In this document: positions 15,781-26,000 of the stretch, one piece after another
How positions within the stretch are numbered: the first letter of the stretch is position 1
Layout: each line of letters opens with the position of its first letter
Assembly: GCA_964442745.1 (NCBI GenBank)
Contig: CAYUAI010000029.1
Location: 1-43,683, forward strand
Length of the DNA stretch: 43,683 bases
Source of the DNA: CAYUAI01 sp964442745
GTDB taxonomy: Bacteria; Pseudomonadota; Gammaproteobacteria; S012-40
Direction: 5' to 3'
Program-made: the position numbers and the translations under genes
Notes under the pieces: generated by a model
Told to the model about the DNA's origin: nothing
Database searches by the model: none
The model's input: only the letters and a program-made list of their open reading frames with translations

Positions 15781-16605
15781 TTATAAATGCCATTCAAACG
15801 ATGCTTTTGCTCGAAAATCAGATTTTTCTTGGGCATCGCTTAGGTCGCTATAAATCGGTATTTGGATGCCAGCTTTGATTGCAAAATTTCTTAGAGTCCA
15901 GAAAATACCGGGGGATAAAAAACTTTCTATTCCGCCACTCTTAGGCAATGAATTGCCATTGATCTCGGATTTTTCATTTATTTCAGTATTGAGTTCCAAG
16001 AGCCAGACGGTATCGGGTTTTTTATATTCAGGTGTCGTAGGACGGTAGCCAGCCACAAAATCGATTAGCATTTTATTGCCGACATGAAACCCAGCATCAT
16101 TTTCGCCATTATAACGGTAGCGCACACTGGCCCAGTGGTACCATTTAATACTTTCATAGCCATAAGTCAAACCACCAATCATATCGTTGGCCCCATTACC
16201 GAGTTTAGGGCGAGCTGTTTCATTGCCATTATTCAAATTGAACGCGATCATTACCGCCGCTGATTTTTGTAAGCCCAAGGAATCCTGTCGCCAAAAACGA
16301 TATTTGCTAAATAGTCGAATATCGGCTAATCCATTGGAGGAATCGAATTCATCTTTTTTAGCGATGTAGGGTAATTCAATACCGGCGGCCCAATTACCTG
16401 TCATGCCATAAACCAGTTCCAGACCGGCCTCGACTTTTTTTTCTTTGTCGGTTTTTTCCAGATGGGTTTCCAGCGCGGTTTCTATACCACCTTTATAGAG
16501 TACGTGTGGACCTATACCAAATACAGGGTCATGTGCAAAGCTGGACGGGCTGAATAGGGCAAGCACTAGACTTGCCATGATACGTACAATATTTAGACGT
16601 TTCAT
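15781..16605 (-). CDS. outer-membrane beta-barrel protein, first gene of the MerR-ended operon
   Basis: A 274-residue exported barrel-like protein. The signal peptide ends near SPSSFAHDP and the mature start (HDPVFGIGPHVLYKGG) is typical of barrel proteins found beside metal transporters. Alternating beta-strands with aromatic pairs (YRFWRQDS, WASVRYRYNG) and the strand-like end (FRAKASFEWHL) support an outer-membrane barrel related to the transporter/MetA superfamily. GGAG lies six bases before ATG 16605. The MerR-type promoter is centred about 55 bases upstream, so this is the first gene under its control. Function not known; metal passage or sensing at the outer membrane is a guess from context. 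Confidence 0.72.
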   Translation of the reverse strand: MKRLNIVRIMASLVLALFSPSSFAHDPVFGIGPHVLYKGGIETALETHLEKTDKEKKVEAGLELVYGMTGNWAAGIELPYIAKKDEFDSSNGLADIRLFSKYRFWRQDSLGLQKSAAVMIAFNLNNGNETARPKLGNGANDMIGGLTYGYESIKWYHWASVRYRYNGENDAGFHVGNKMLIDFVAGYRPTTPEYKKPDTVWLLELNTEINEKSEINGNSLPKSGGIESFLSPGIFWTLRNFAIKAGIQIPIYSDLSDAQEKSDFRAKASFEWHL

Positions 16606-16643
16606 GGTGACTCCAGATTAGTCATTGAGCTAGAATAATCAAA

Positions 16644-16674
16644 AGTCTAGAGGGTGGAGTAGACTCCAGGTCAA
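16644..16674 (-). promoter_or_regulatory. MerR-type promoter and operator for the barrel-HMA-NHL-Trx-MerR operon
   Basis: On the minus strand: -35 TTGACC (16669-16674), a 19-bp spacer (16650-16668) and -10 TAGACT (16644-16649). Inside the spacer is the perfect palindrome TGGAGTCTACTCCA (16655-16668). Over-long 19-20-bp spacers with a central dyad are the hallmark of promoters activated by MerR, ZntR and CueR. The dyad resembles the ZntR-type operator as I remember it. Only one such site was noticed in the window. Confidence 0.8.
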
Positions 16675-16752
16675 GTATTTTTTGATTAAAAAGACGAGAA
16701 GCGATACCTTTCTGATTTATTGCTCCAATCGAGAGTAAAAGCGAGGCACTTT

Positions 16753-16914
16753 AGAAGCTGTTGAGTTAAAAAATATCGAGCGAAAAGTTGTTAAGATAAG
16801 ACGATTTTTTCGATCATTTGAGAAGAATAGCGGTGCTATTTGCCGAAAAAAATCGGGAAAATCAGCCATTTTTATGGCTTGGCAGCCGATTCATTTTTTA
16901 ACTCAACAGCTTCT
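16753..16914. repeat. 162-bp MITE-like inverted-repeat element
   Basis: Perfect 22-bp terminal inverted repeats (16753-16774 and 16893-16914, beginning AGAAGCTGTTGAGTT) flank a non-coding centre rich in A and T runs. Outside them a further GCACT/AGTGC pair extends the dyad with one indel. The right end overlaps the first base of the stop codon of the CRTAC1-like gene. The ends resemble insertion-sequence termini. Nothing else is seen between 16606 and 16913 beyond the promoter. Confidence 0.65.
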
Positions 16915-19049
16915 TAGTGCAAGATTTTTAGGAATGGTTGATTGAAGGCAAGTAACGCACTTGTGATTAACCTGATTTTCAGCGTATACGAGACCAGCCC
17001 TTTAGCATGCAATTCAGATACGTGCGCTATCACACGATGCGAGTATTCGGTAAAACTTAGCGACGAATTGTCATAGCTTACAGGGATTTCTGGTAAGATG
17101 AGCCGTTCTCCTGTACGGACACCGAAAAACTTGTTGCGAACCCCGCCAGGCCAAAGGACTTCGACAGTGCCTGTTTTTTCGGAACCCAGACCAAAATTGG
17201 CGGCGAGTCCGTTCTGGGACGCATAACTCGCTCCGCCTGTGACAGGGATCATGGCCCGCTTTCCTTGGCCGGTACTCAATGTGACAACAGCGCCTATACC
17301 GTCGCGATTAACCCGTCCTGCAGCTGTCAGGTTCACGGTACCTAACAGCGATATTTCTACCCAGTTGTTGCCGTTGTCAGCCGAATTAAGCTCCACCGTC
17401 AGGCTGCCATTTTCGACACTATTTCCATTCCAGCGTAATGTTAATGGTGATAAAATAGACAGGTCGGGTTCAAAAATGGGAAGAAAAGATGCAAGGTCAT
17501 CAAACTGACTGCCGGTACGTTCAGCGGGAATCACACTTAAGGGCAGCGGTATTTTCTCAGAAATATTGGCATTTGAAATGGTAACAACATCAACAAACCC
17601 GTCTTGATTCAGGTCGCCAGTCGCTAATCCCTGGCCAATACGACGCAAGTGATCTGCAGACTCAGCAAGCGCTGGCGCATCGTAAGTAAAATTAGCCGTA
17701 CACGCTTGATTTTGTAATATGACAGCCGGATTAGTCAATGCAAAGATCGCAACATCAATCGCGCCTTGGTATATAATATCTGAGTCACCATCATTATCGT
17801 AATCAAAAATCGAGGTACCCCAACCGAATGTGCTTGTGATAAGCTGATCGCCAACCCCTGGATCAGAAAAAACACCATTCTCTTGACCGAGAAACCACCG
17901 TGAAGACAATGCCCCCAATGGAAAGACTCTTGGCCGTCCCGGTGATTGATAATCGCCAACGTTTGTTGCGAAAAAATCCATGTGCCCATCGCAGTTAAGA
18001 TCACCAAACGATACGCCCATCCAGTTACCAGGTAATGAAAGCCCGGCACTCACAGATACATCGGCAAAATGCCCCGTACCATCATTTCGAAAAAGATGAA
18101 TTAAGCCATAAGCAACACCGCCTTGAAAAGGATGAGGAACGGCACCTTGGTCATCGAGTGTTATGATATCGATATCGCCATCTTGATCGTAATCAACCAT
18201 CGATAGTGCCCAAGTCAATGAGGCGGCCCCTGACGATTCTGGTAAAAAACCTGTCATGGATTCAAATCCAGATTCAGCACTCACATCAGTAAACACGTTG
18301 CCGCCGGTATTTAAAAATAACTGATTATGTTCATTAAACGAAAACGGGATACGAATACCGCGAAAATCATTCCAACTGTTATGCGTGTTTGCGACGGCGA
18401 TATCTAAAAGGCCGTCCCCATCAATGTCACCCATTGAACAAGAGGAAGTCGAGAAGTGACCCCCACCAATCCCGGCTGTCTGCGTAATATCAATAAAGCT
18501 TCCATTTCCCTGATTTTCATATAAACGGTTGGGCATAATAGCACCTAATACCATGAGGTCCTGATCACCGTCATTGTCGATATCGCCATAGCATATGCCC
18601 GTCGAATCATGATCGACAGCAGCGACATTAGCAACCGCCGCAACGTCGACAAAACTCAGCTTTCCCGTTTCATTCAACTGGCTAGAGTACAGACTATTTG
18701 CTCCATTTAAACTATTCGTCACATAAATATCAAGATCGCCATCACGATCAAAATCAAAAACAGCGACGCCAGGCGCACCATGAGGTTTATGTGGAATATC
18801 GGTCAGGTTGTCCGGCACGATAATGGCGTTTATTTTTAGTGAATCAAGTATCATATTGCGTGGAGATTCAATATGCTCAAAAAATATTCCCGAGCGAGGG
18901 TCGGCGGCAAAATCATGGAAACGAATATGGCTACTTGCCTGTGCCATCGTGAAAAGCCCCAAAAAAATCGAAAGAACAATACGAGTAAATAGGCGAATAA
19001 AATGGGGAGGGGTTCTTCTTAAAGAAAGAAACTGACGACGGCATTGCAT
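16914..19049 (-). CDS. CRTAC1-like protein with FG-GAP/VCBS repeats and ASPIC/UnbV domain
   Basis: A 711-residue exported protein with a long N-terminal signal region (positive start, then IVLSIFLGLFTMAQASS). The body is an integrin-like propeller with about seven Ca-binding loops of D-x-D-x-D-G type, such as DFDRDGDLD, DIDNDGDQD, DIDGDGLLD, DYDQDGDID and DYDNDGDSD. Toward the C-terminus comes an ASPIC/UnbV domain (around NRDGIGAVVTL and TVEVLWPGGVRNKF), then a helical tail. This order is that of bacterial CRTAC1 homologues, which are thought to be secreted adhesion or polysaccharide-binding proteins. AGGAGAG precedes ATG 19049. The stop overlaps the end of the MITE-like element, so the last residues may derive from it. 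It is monocistronic as far as can be seen. Confidence 0.9.
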   Translation of the reverse strand: MQCRRQFLSLRRTPPHFIRLFTRIVLSIFLGLFTMAQASSHIRFHDFAADPRSGIFFEHIESPRNMILDSLKINAIIVPDNLTDIPHKPHGAPGVAVFDFDRDGDLDIYVTNSLNGANSLYSSQLNETGKLSFVDVAAVANVAAVDHDSTGICYGDIDNDGDQDLMVLGAIMPNRLYENQGNGSFIDITQTAGIGGGHFSTSSCSMGDIDGDGLLDIAVANTHNSWNDFRGIRIPFSFNEHNQLFLNTGGNVFTDVSAESGFESMTGFLPESSGAASLTWALSMVDYDQDGDIDIITLDDQGAVPHPFQGGVAYGLIHLFRNDGTGHFADVSVSAGLSLPGNWMGVSFGDLNCDGHMDFFATNVGDYQSPGRPRVFPLGALSSRWFLGQENGVFSDPGVGDQLITSTFGWGTSIFDYDNDGDSDIIYQGAIDVAIFALTNPAVILQNQACTANFTYDAPALAESADHLRRIGQGLATGDLNQDGFVDVVTISNANISEKIPLPLSVIPAERTGSQFDDLASFLPIFEPDLSILSPLTLRWNGNSVENGSLTVELNSADNGNNWVEISLLGTVNLTAAGRVNRDGIGAVVTLSTGQGKRAMIPVTGGASYASQNGLAANFGLGSEKTGTVEVLWPGGVRNKFFGVRTGERLILPEIPVSYDNSSLSFTEYSHRVIAHVSELHAKGLVSYTLKIRLITSALLAFNQPFLKILH

Positions 19050-19158
19050 GCTGACTCTCCTGCTTCAGATTGAGGATATACCTATAGCACTATGGGTATA
19101 GTAGTATAGTTTCCTTTCCCACGCCCCGTTTATGCATTTTTGAGAATATATACCCGTA

Positions 19159-19181
19159 GCGTTATGAGCAGAACATAACGC
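19159..19181. repeat. hairpin between DUF1232 and CRTAC1-like genes
   Basis: GCGTTATG (19159-19166) and CATAACGC (19174-19181) pair perfectly around a seven-base loop. It lies downstream of the DUF1232 gene on the minus strand, so it may end that transcript; no T-run follows. Nearby, 19081-19110 has overlapping CTATAG/CTATAC dyads in the presumed CRTAC1-like promoter. Confidence 0.4.
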
Positions 19182-19231
19182 CATGTTCATTAAAGAAAAA
19201 CGTTGGTTAGTGTTGATGTATTCGTCGTTTA

Positions 19232-19435
19232 TTATTGTTTCTTACGAAAAATATTTACGACGTCGAGTTTAAAGTAACGCAAACAAGCGAGCAACAAATA
19301 AGCAGCGGTGGCTTCATCCAGGTTACCAAAGACCGGAATATTATCCGGAATCAATTCAAAAATACCGGCGCCTGGATTGAATAAATAAAATACAGACAGT
19401 AGACCGATGATCAAGATAGTAAAATGTTTTTTCAT
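19232..19435 (-). CDS. DUF1232-like small membrane protein
   Basis: A 67-residue protein with an N-terminal hydrophobic helix (FTILIIGLLSVFYLF) and the DUF1232 core (NPGAGIFELIPDNIPVFGNLD), where the family motif is a D-x-IPDFIPVxGxLDD-type sequence. A second hydrophobic helix follows (TAAYLLLACLRYF) and the end is basic. The family has no firm function; members are small membrane proteins. No good ribosome-binding site is visible before ATG 19435. It stands alone between a 366-base gap and the CRTAC1-like gene. Confidence 0.75.
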   Translation of the reverse strand: MKKHFTILIIGLLSVFYLFNPGAGIFELIPDNIPVFGNLDEATAAYLLLACLRYFKLDVVNIFRKKQ

Positions 19436-19801
19436 GTTTTGTTAGATACTTTTGTTGGTTTTAAGCCGTTGCTTCGTTGTTAATAAATTAAGCGAGCGCA
19501 GCAGGTAATGTACTGAGGAATAGGCAGTCAGTACGCTTAACTTAGTGTCATGGTAAGTTTTAATTTGTTTATTATTTGATCTTGTCGTGAGGATTATACC
19601 GAAAGCGGCTGATGTTTTCCAAAGCCTTAATGAATTGATGTAGGAGTATTTCAATGGGAAATGGATTAAAATAACTCAGCATTGGCTCAAATACAGCCCA
19701 TTCCAATGAGATGCAGACTTGTTGTCAAAATCCTCATGCACAGGATACCAACACAAAGGCGATATCTCAGGCGCTGTTTTAAAATATACGGATAGGATTA
19801 A
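19436..19801. other. intergenic region without a convincing gene
   Basis: A divergent promoter region for the DUF1232 gene (minus) and the Nudix gene (plus). TAGGAG followed by a six-codon reading frame (19654-19674) is present but is probably chance. Nothing else is recognised. Confidence 0.3.
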
Positions 19802-20239
19802 ATGATGGCACGACCAACTACCCCCGCATTAACTGTTGATATTATCATTGAATTGAAAAATGACCCGGCCAGACCGGTTGTGTTAATCGAAAGAAAATAT
19901 CCGCCCTTAGGATGGGCAATACCCGGTGGTTTTGTTGATGTGGGTGAAACCGTCGAAACGGCGGCACAGCGAGAGGCCTTGGAAGAAACCCATCTACAAG
20001 TGGATTTACTCAAATTATTAGGTGTTTATTCAGACCCTCATCGAGATCCGCGTGGTCATACGGTGAGTTTAGTTTATATTGCAGAAGCCGCCGGGGAGCC
20101 GGTTGCCGATGATGATGCTAAGTCCGTGGCTAGCTATTTTCTTAATACACTGCCAGCGACGTGCGTATTTGATCATCATCTTATTTTACAAGATTACAAG
20201 CGTTACCGGGAAACCGGGGCATTACCCCATGTATCGTAA
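19802..20239 (+). CDS. Nudix hydrolase
   Basis: A 145-residue Nudix-fold pyrophosphohydrolase. The Nudix box G-x5-E-x7-R-E-x2-E-E is complete at G43, E49, R57-E58 and E61-E62; the glycine that normally follows is His64. The preceding PPLGWAIPGGF is the usual strand and loop. The N-terminal part (PALTVDIIIEL, then VVLIERKYPPLGWAIPGG) matches the ADP-ribose pyrophosphatase-like subgroup, so NADH, ADP-ribose or an oxidised nucleotide are likely substrates. Start is ATG 19802 or 19805. It lies 57 bases before the AddB-like gene on the same strand and may share its transcript. Confidence 0.9.
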   Translation: MMARPTTPALTVDIIIELKNDPARPVVLIERKYPPLGWAIPGGFVDVGETVETAAQREALEETHLQVDLLKLLGVYSDPHRDPRGHTVSLVYIAEAAGEPVADDDAKSVASYFLNTLPATCVFDHHLILQDYKRYRETGALPHVS

Positions 20240-20296
20240 AAACAAATATCGAAACCATTCCTTGGAAATTTTCTTCACGCCATTTGCGATGAGTTT

Positions 20297-23029
20297 ATGA
20301 CGGATTTAAAAATGCTCTTTGAGACCCATACGGCGAATACCACCATTGTGACTGCCACTCAGCGCTTAACGCGTTATATCACGGCGGAGTTTAATCAATA
20401 TCAGCAAGCCTTGGGTTTGTCGGTGTGGGAAACACCTGCGATTTTACCCTGGTCTAGTTGGTTGCAGCGGTTGTGGTATCAGTACACCTTAGTGCAAACC
20501 CAGGAGAGCCATACACTTTTATCGCCCCATCAGGAGTTATTATTATGGGAGCAAGTGATCGGCCAGTATTCTGATGATATTCCATTACTGCAAGCGCCAG
20601 CTACTGCAAAAATGGCGCGCCAAGCTTGGCAATTACAACATGAATGGTGTCTGGATTTATCGGTAACGACTTATCACAATCATGATATCACGGCGTATTT
20701 AACTTGGAGTCAAGCTTATCAACAGCGTCTAGCTGAACACCGGTGGATCGATCGTGCTCAATTAACAGATGTTATTTGGGAGCGAATGAGTTCGGCTGAG
20801 ATGATGGCTCCTAAGGTATTGGTGGTAGCGGGTTTTGATGATATTACCACTCAGCAACAGCGATTATTGGATGGCATTGACGACATAGGAAGTAAGGTCG
20901 TAATTTACACGCCGGAGAAGAAAAATCAACAACAAATGAAAATGGTTTGTCAAGACAGTCGAGAGGAACTTCGTACAGTTGCCCAATGGATCAGAAGTCA
21001 GGTGACGACCAATCCACAAGCGCAAATTGGTGTGGTGGTGCCGAATCTGAGCGATATGAGACAAGACATTGAGAATGTGTTTGATGATGTATTGATACCG
21101 GCCTTGCATTTGCCGGGTGCTAGTGTCACCCGTCGGCCGTATGCCATTTCTGCTGCGTTACCTTTGCTAGATTATGCCATTATCCGTATTGGTTTATTTA
21201 TTCTTGAGCTTCATCAGACATTTTTTTCCTATGAAAAAGTCCGTGAACTGTTGCGCTCACCATTTATTGGTGGCAGTAACGAAGAATTTAATCAACGCGC
21301 CATGTTCGACAATTCACTGAGTGATATTGGAGAAATGTATTTAAGTCTATCGCAAGTTATCCAATTGGCTCAATCTAATAGTATGCTTGGCGCCACCACT
21401 TCAGGCCGTGCTTGTCCTCGCTTGGTTAGCCATTTAAAAGCTTGGGAAGTTCAGTATCACAGCCTGCCAAACCGGCAAACCGGGACTCAATGGGCGCGGT
21501 CTTTTATGGAATTATTAAATGCGTTTGGTTGGCCGGGAGATCGTTCCTTGGATAGTCGTGAGTATCAAACAATCCAAGCGTTTTATCAGGTCTTTTCCCA
21601 ATTGGCCGCTATTGATATGTTTCATCCGAGTTTGTCGTACCACGAAGCGGTGGTACATTTTCGTTCTTTATTGCAGCGCACCAATTTTGAAATCGAAGCA
21701 GAAGCGTTAACGGTGAATGTCATGGGCACCTTAGAAGCTACCGGTGTGGAATTTGACGCGCTTTGGGTTATCGGTTTGCACGATGGTGTTTGGCCTGAAT
21801 CGGCTAAACCTAACCCATTTTTACCTCTCGAATTACAACGCCAGGCCAATGTGCCTCATTCTTCACCCGAAAGACAACAACAATTTACCCAGCGAATCCA
21901 TGATCGCTTATTAAATAGTGCCACATTAACGATTTGTAGTTATCCCGCTAAGGACGGTGATCAGGTATTGCGGGAAAGTCCTTTGCTAAAGAATGTAGCG
22001 ATTTATGCACCAAGTGATATTACCTGGACAGCGTTTTCAAGTTTTGAAAAATCGATTTTTTTAAGTAAAAACATTGAACAACTAAGCGACTTTTGCGGAC
22101 CACCGCTGGCGAGCTTAGGCAGGAAAAAAGGCGGTACGAGCCTCTTCAAAGATCAGGCGGCTTGTCCATTTAAAGCGTTTGCTACCCATCGCTTGGGGGC
22201 GAGAAATGCAGGCCAAATTCATATGGGCTTAAATAGTCTGGAACGTGGTGATTTGCTCCATATTATTTTAGAAAAATTTTGGAAGTTAATGGTGTCGCAG
22301 GAAAATTTGCAGTCGTTCAGCGAGCAGCAAATTGAAGATCAATTACAAGTTTGTGTCGAGCAGGTCATTGATGCCTACGCAAAACAAAAACCTAATACTT
22401 TTACTCGTCGGTTTAAACAAATTGAAATCCAGCGCTTAACTCGCTTAGTCAGTGAATTTATCCAATTAGAGAAACAACGATCGCCATTTGTTGTACAAAA
22501 AATTGAACAAGATCGGATGGTTAATATCGGTTTATTAAATATTAAAACAAAAGTGGATCGAATCGATGTTTTGCCGGATGATAGCTGGGTGATTATTGAT
22601 TATAAAACCAGTGAGCCGTCGCCGACCAGTTGGTTTGGCGAGCGTCCTGATGAACCGCAATTACCGCTCTATGCCGTGACTGAAAAGCGCAATGTGTCAG
22701 GGTTGATTTTTGCACAAGTGAAATCCGGTAAAGTCGCTTATAAGGGAATCGTCAAAGAGGCCGAAGTATTTCCCGGCATGACAGCGTTTATCGACAGCCG
22801 ATACGGTAAAGATTATGACAGCTGGGAAGCATTAACTGCGCATTGGCAACAGATCTTGGATCAGTTAGCCGAGCAGTACCAGCAAGGCATTGCCAGCGTT
22901 GATCCAAAAAATCCCAACACCACCTGTGCATTTTGCGATCTGACCGCCTTGTGTCGCATTAATGAGTTGAATCAACAGAAACAAGGATTCTCCGGCGAAA
23001 CACAAAATGAGGATGATGTGCATGAATGA
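20297..23029 (+). CDS. AddB-like PD-(D/E)XK nuclease with Fe-S cluster motif
   Basis: A 910-residue protein resembling the proteobacterial 'probable DNA repair protein' family that pairs with an AddA-like helicase. The N-terminal helicase-like region keeps the start TVVTATQRLTRYI but has no Walker A. The C-terminal nuclease has VDRIDVLPDD ... VIIDYKTSE, giving the catalytic Asp and Asp-x-Lys. Four cysteines, C623 (AACPFKAF) and C877-x2-C880-x5-C886, match the Fe-S staple of AddB nucleases. With the next gene it should process double-strand breaks for recombination, like RecBCD. The downstream gene overlaps its end by eight bases, so the pair is translationally coupled. Confidence 0.88.
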   Translation: MTDLKMLFETHTANTTIVTATQRLTRYITAEFNQYQQALGLSVWETPAILPWSSWLQRLWYQYTLVQTQESHTLLSPHQELLLWEQVIGQYSDDIPLLQAPATAKMARQAWQLQHEWCLDLSVTTYHNHDITAYLTWSQAYQQRLAEHRWIDRAQLTDVIWERMSSAEMMAPKVLVVAGFDDITTQQQRLLDGIDDIGSKVVIYTPEKKNQQQMKMVCQDSREELRTVAQWIRSQVTTNPQAQIGVVVPNLSDMRQDIENVFDDVLIPALHLPGASVTRRPYAISAALPLLDYAIIRIGLFILELHQTFFSYEKVRELLRSPFIGGSNEEFNQRAMFDNSLSDIGEMYLSLSQVIQLAQSNSMLGATTSGRACPRLVSHLKAWEVQYHSLPNRQTGTQWARSFMELLNAFGWPGDRSLDSREYQTIQAFYQVFSQLAAIDMFHPSLSYHEAVVHFRSLLQRTNFEIEAEALTVNVMGTLEATGVEFDALWVIGLHDGVWPESAKPNPFLPLELQRQANVPHSSPERQQQFTQRIHDRLLNSATLTICSYPAKDGDQVLRESPLLKNVAIYAPSDITWTAFSSFEKSIFLSKNIEQLSDFCGPPLASLGRKKGGTSLFKDQAACPFKAFATHRLGARNAGQIHMGLNSLERGDLLHIILEKFWKLMVSQENLQSFSEQQIEDQLQVCVEQVIDAYAKQKPNTFTRRFKQIEIQRLTRLVSEFIQLEKQRSPFVVQKIEQDRMVNIGLLNIKTKVDRIDVLPDDSWVIIDYKTSEPSPTSWFGERPDEPQLPLYAVTEKRNVSGLIFAQVKSGKVAYKGIVKEAEVFPGMTAFIDSRYGKDYDSWEALTAHWQQILDQLAEQYQQGIASVDPKNPNTTCAFCDLTALCRINELNQQKQGFSGETQNEDDVHE

Positions 23030-26000
23030 GGTCGTTGATTCACCACAAAGAGCCCGAGCGTTGGATGTGTCAGATTCTTTCATTGTGCAAGCGCCAGCCG
23101 GTTCGGGGAAAACCGAATTGCTTACCCAGCGATATTTATCCCTGTTGAGCACGGTTGCAAAACCCGAAGAAATTATTGCCATTACTTTCACTCGAAAAGC
23201 CGCCAGTGAAATGCGCAACCGGGTGTTATCCGCATTAGATAAAGTCAATAGCCAAGCAGAACTTGTTTCTGAACATGAAAAAAACACCTGGCAACTCGCC
23301 CAAGCAGTGATTGTCCGGGATCAACAACTGAATTGGCAATTACTTGATAACCCTAATCGCTTGCGTATTCAAACCATCGATTCATTGTGTGCGAGTATTA
23401 CTCGGCAAATGCCGATTACCTCTCGGTTTGGCGCCCAGCCGGCGATTTCGGACAATCCATCCGTATTATATCAACAGGCCGCCAGAGAGACCATTGCCGA
23501 GGTAGAATCAAAAGAATCCTGGTCTGAACCCTTGGCGCATTTATTAACATACCTAGATAATAACCTTAAATCCATTGAAAAGTTATTGGCATCGATGTTA
23601 GCCCGTCGCGACCATTGGTTAAGGCATGTAGCCGGGGGCGATCAATATGGATCTAAGCGTGATGATTTAGAGCGCGCCATTAATAACGCGGTTAACGATG
23701 AAATGACTCTGCTGGCTGAGAGTTTTCCGCTTGAACAAGCTGAAGAAATGATAAGCCTGGTGGGGTTTGCTGCCAGTCAGCTTAACGTGACGAAAGGGGA
23801 AGACTCTCCGTTAATTGATTGTTTAGATATGGATGAATTACCTGAGTTTTCCGCTGAAAATGTCGCCGAGTGGCAGGGCATTGCTCATCTTTTTTTAACC
23901 GCCCAAGGAACTTGGCGAAAAACCGCTAATGCTACCATTGGATTTCCGGTGGCCACCAAAATAAAAGATAAACAACAAAAAGCCCATTACCAAGCAATGA
24001 AACAAAGCTTCATGCAATGGGTGGAGCATGGTGCTGAAAACGAGGCGTTCACCAAACAGTTACATGACATCCGGTCGTTACCACCGAGTGAGTACCGCGA
24101 TGATCAATGGGAAATTATGGATGCGTTATTTGCTTTATTACCGTTAGCGGTGGCACAATTAAAATTGATTTTTAATCAGCATGGATGCGTGGATTTTACC
24201 GAAGTTTCCCAAGCGGCGGTGACCGCATTGGGATTTTCTGATCAACCCAGTGATCTTGCTTTAGCGCTGGACTATCGTATTCAACATATTTTGATTGATG
24301 AATTCCAAGATACCTCGTTATCACAATATAAATTAACTGAGCAGCTAACCGCCGGTTGGGTGGAAGGAGATGGCAGAACCTTGTTTGTGGTGGGTGATCC
24401 CATGCAATCAATCTACCGTTTTCGAGAGGCGGAGGTCGGACTATTTTTACGGGCGCAGCATCAAGGTATCGGTAATGTTCATCTGCAATCATTAAATTTG
24501 ACGGTTAATTTTCGTTCCCAGGCGGGTATTGTGGATTGGGTAAATCGCAGTTTTCATAAAATATTTCCGCAACGTGAAAATATCGCCATGGGAGCGGTAT
24601 CGTATGTCGCATCCAATGCGTTTAATGAAAATAAAAATCCAGAAGCGGTGCAAATCCATTGTTTTTTTTCTAATGATGTGAATTTGGAAGCGGAACGGGT
24701 TCAGCAGTTAGTGATGCAAACCCGAGCGGAAACCCCGAAAGGCACTATTGCGATTTTAGTGCGTAGTCGAGGACATGCCAGCGCTATTTTACCCGCGCTT
24801 AAAAAGGCCGGCTTGAATTATCAAGCCATGGAAATTGAGCGTATGGGACAACGCCCGGTCATTCAAGACTTATTAGCATTAACGCGTTCGTTATTGCATC
24901 CGGGTGATCGTATTTCCTGGTTGGCAACTTTGCGGGCGCCTTGGTGCGGCTTGAGCTTGGATGACTTAACTCAGCTATGTGGTGATGATCACTACAAAAC
25001 AATCTGGGCACAAATAAATAACAAGGACTCAGTGAGTCGGTTATCAGCGCCAGGAAAAATTCGCTTAACCCGTTTGGCTGATGTATTTAAAGTGGCGTTG
25101 CCACAACGCAACCGGCTGTCATTACGACGTTATGTGGAGGGGGTCTGGTTGGTGCTAGGTGGACCTGCAGTGGTGGGCAATGAAACTGATCTAGAGGATG
25201 CGGCAGTTTATTTTTCCTTATTAGATCAATTAGAACAAGGCCAGACATTAACAGATTTTGAACAATTGATGAATAAAGTTGAGCAACTTTTTGCACGACC
25301 CAATATTGAGGCCGATCAACGTCTGCAAGTGATGACCATCCATAAATCCAAAGGCCTGGAGTTTGATACGGTGATTGTGCCCGGATTAGGGCGTAAGCCC
25401 ACGGGACACGAAAAACGTTTATTACTATGGATGGAGCGTCCCAGAGAACAGCAGAAAACCGATTTATTAATGGCACCGATTGCCTCTCCAGGTCGGGAGG
25501 ACGATGCGATTTATTGTTATTTGAAACAATTAGATGAGCAAAAATCCTTGTTAGAAGATGCGCGACTATTGTATGTGGCGGCTACTCGTGCGAAACACAA
25601 TTTGCATCTGATAGGACACACGGGTGTCAAACACGAGGATGAAGATATGCAACTTTCGGCACCGCATCCTAAATCTTTATTGAGCCGTTTATGGGTGATT
25701 GTTAAAGATCAATTGCATCGTGAACTTCAAACGTTGTGTCTCGAAAACTCAGCGACAATTGCTGATGAAGTATCACTCAATGAGGCGTCTCATGATTTCA
25801 TTACTCGATTAGTCACGGATTGGCAACTCCCGGATGTGGCACCAATGATTTTAACGGAAACCCTCAAAAACACCCTTGAGGAAGCGAGTGAAAATCTTGA
25901 ATATGATTGGGCGACGGAAAGCACGAAACATGTGGGAAGCATTGTTCATGGGTTTTTAGAAAGCATCGGTAAAGAGGGTATCGAATACTGGGACTCGGCG

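Noticed and set aside
18843..18862. About 19 of 20 bases match the left arm of the inverted repeat at 1706-1721 and its inner flank
   Set aside because: The sequence lies in the coding region of the CRTAC1-like gene and encodes the expected residues; a 15-base exact match is expected by chance in a window of this size.
19654..19674. Six-codon leader peptide with a ribosome-binding site before the Nudix gene
   Set aside because: Too short, and there is no attenuator-like hairpin pair after it.
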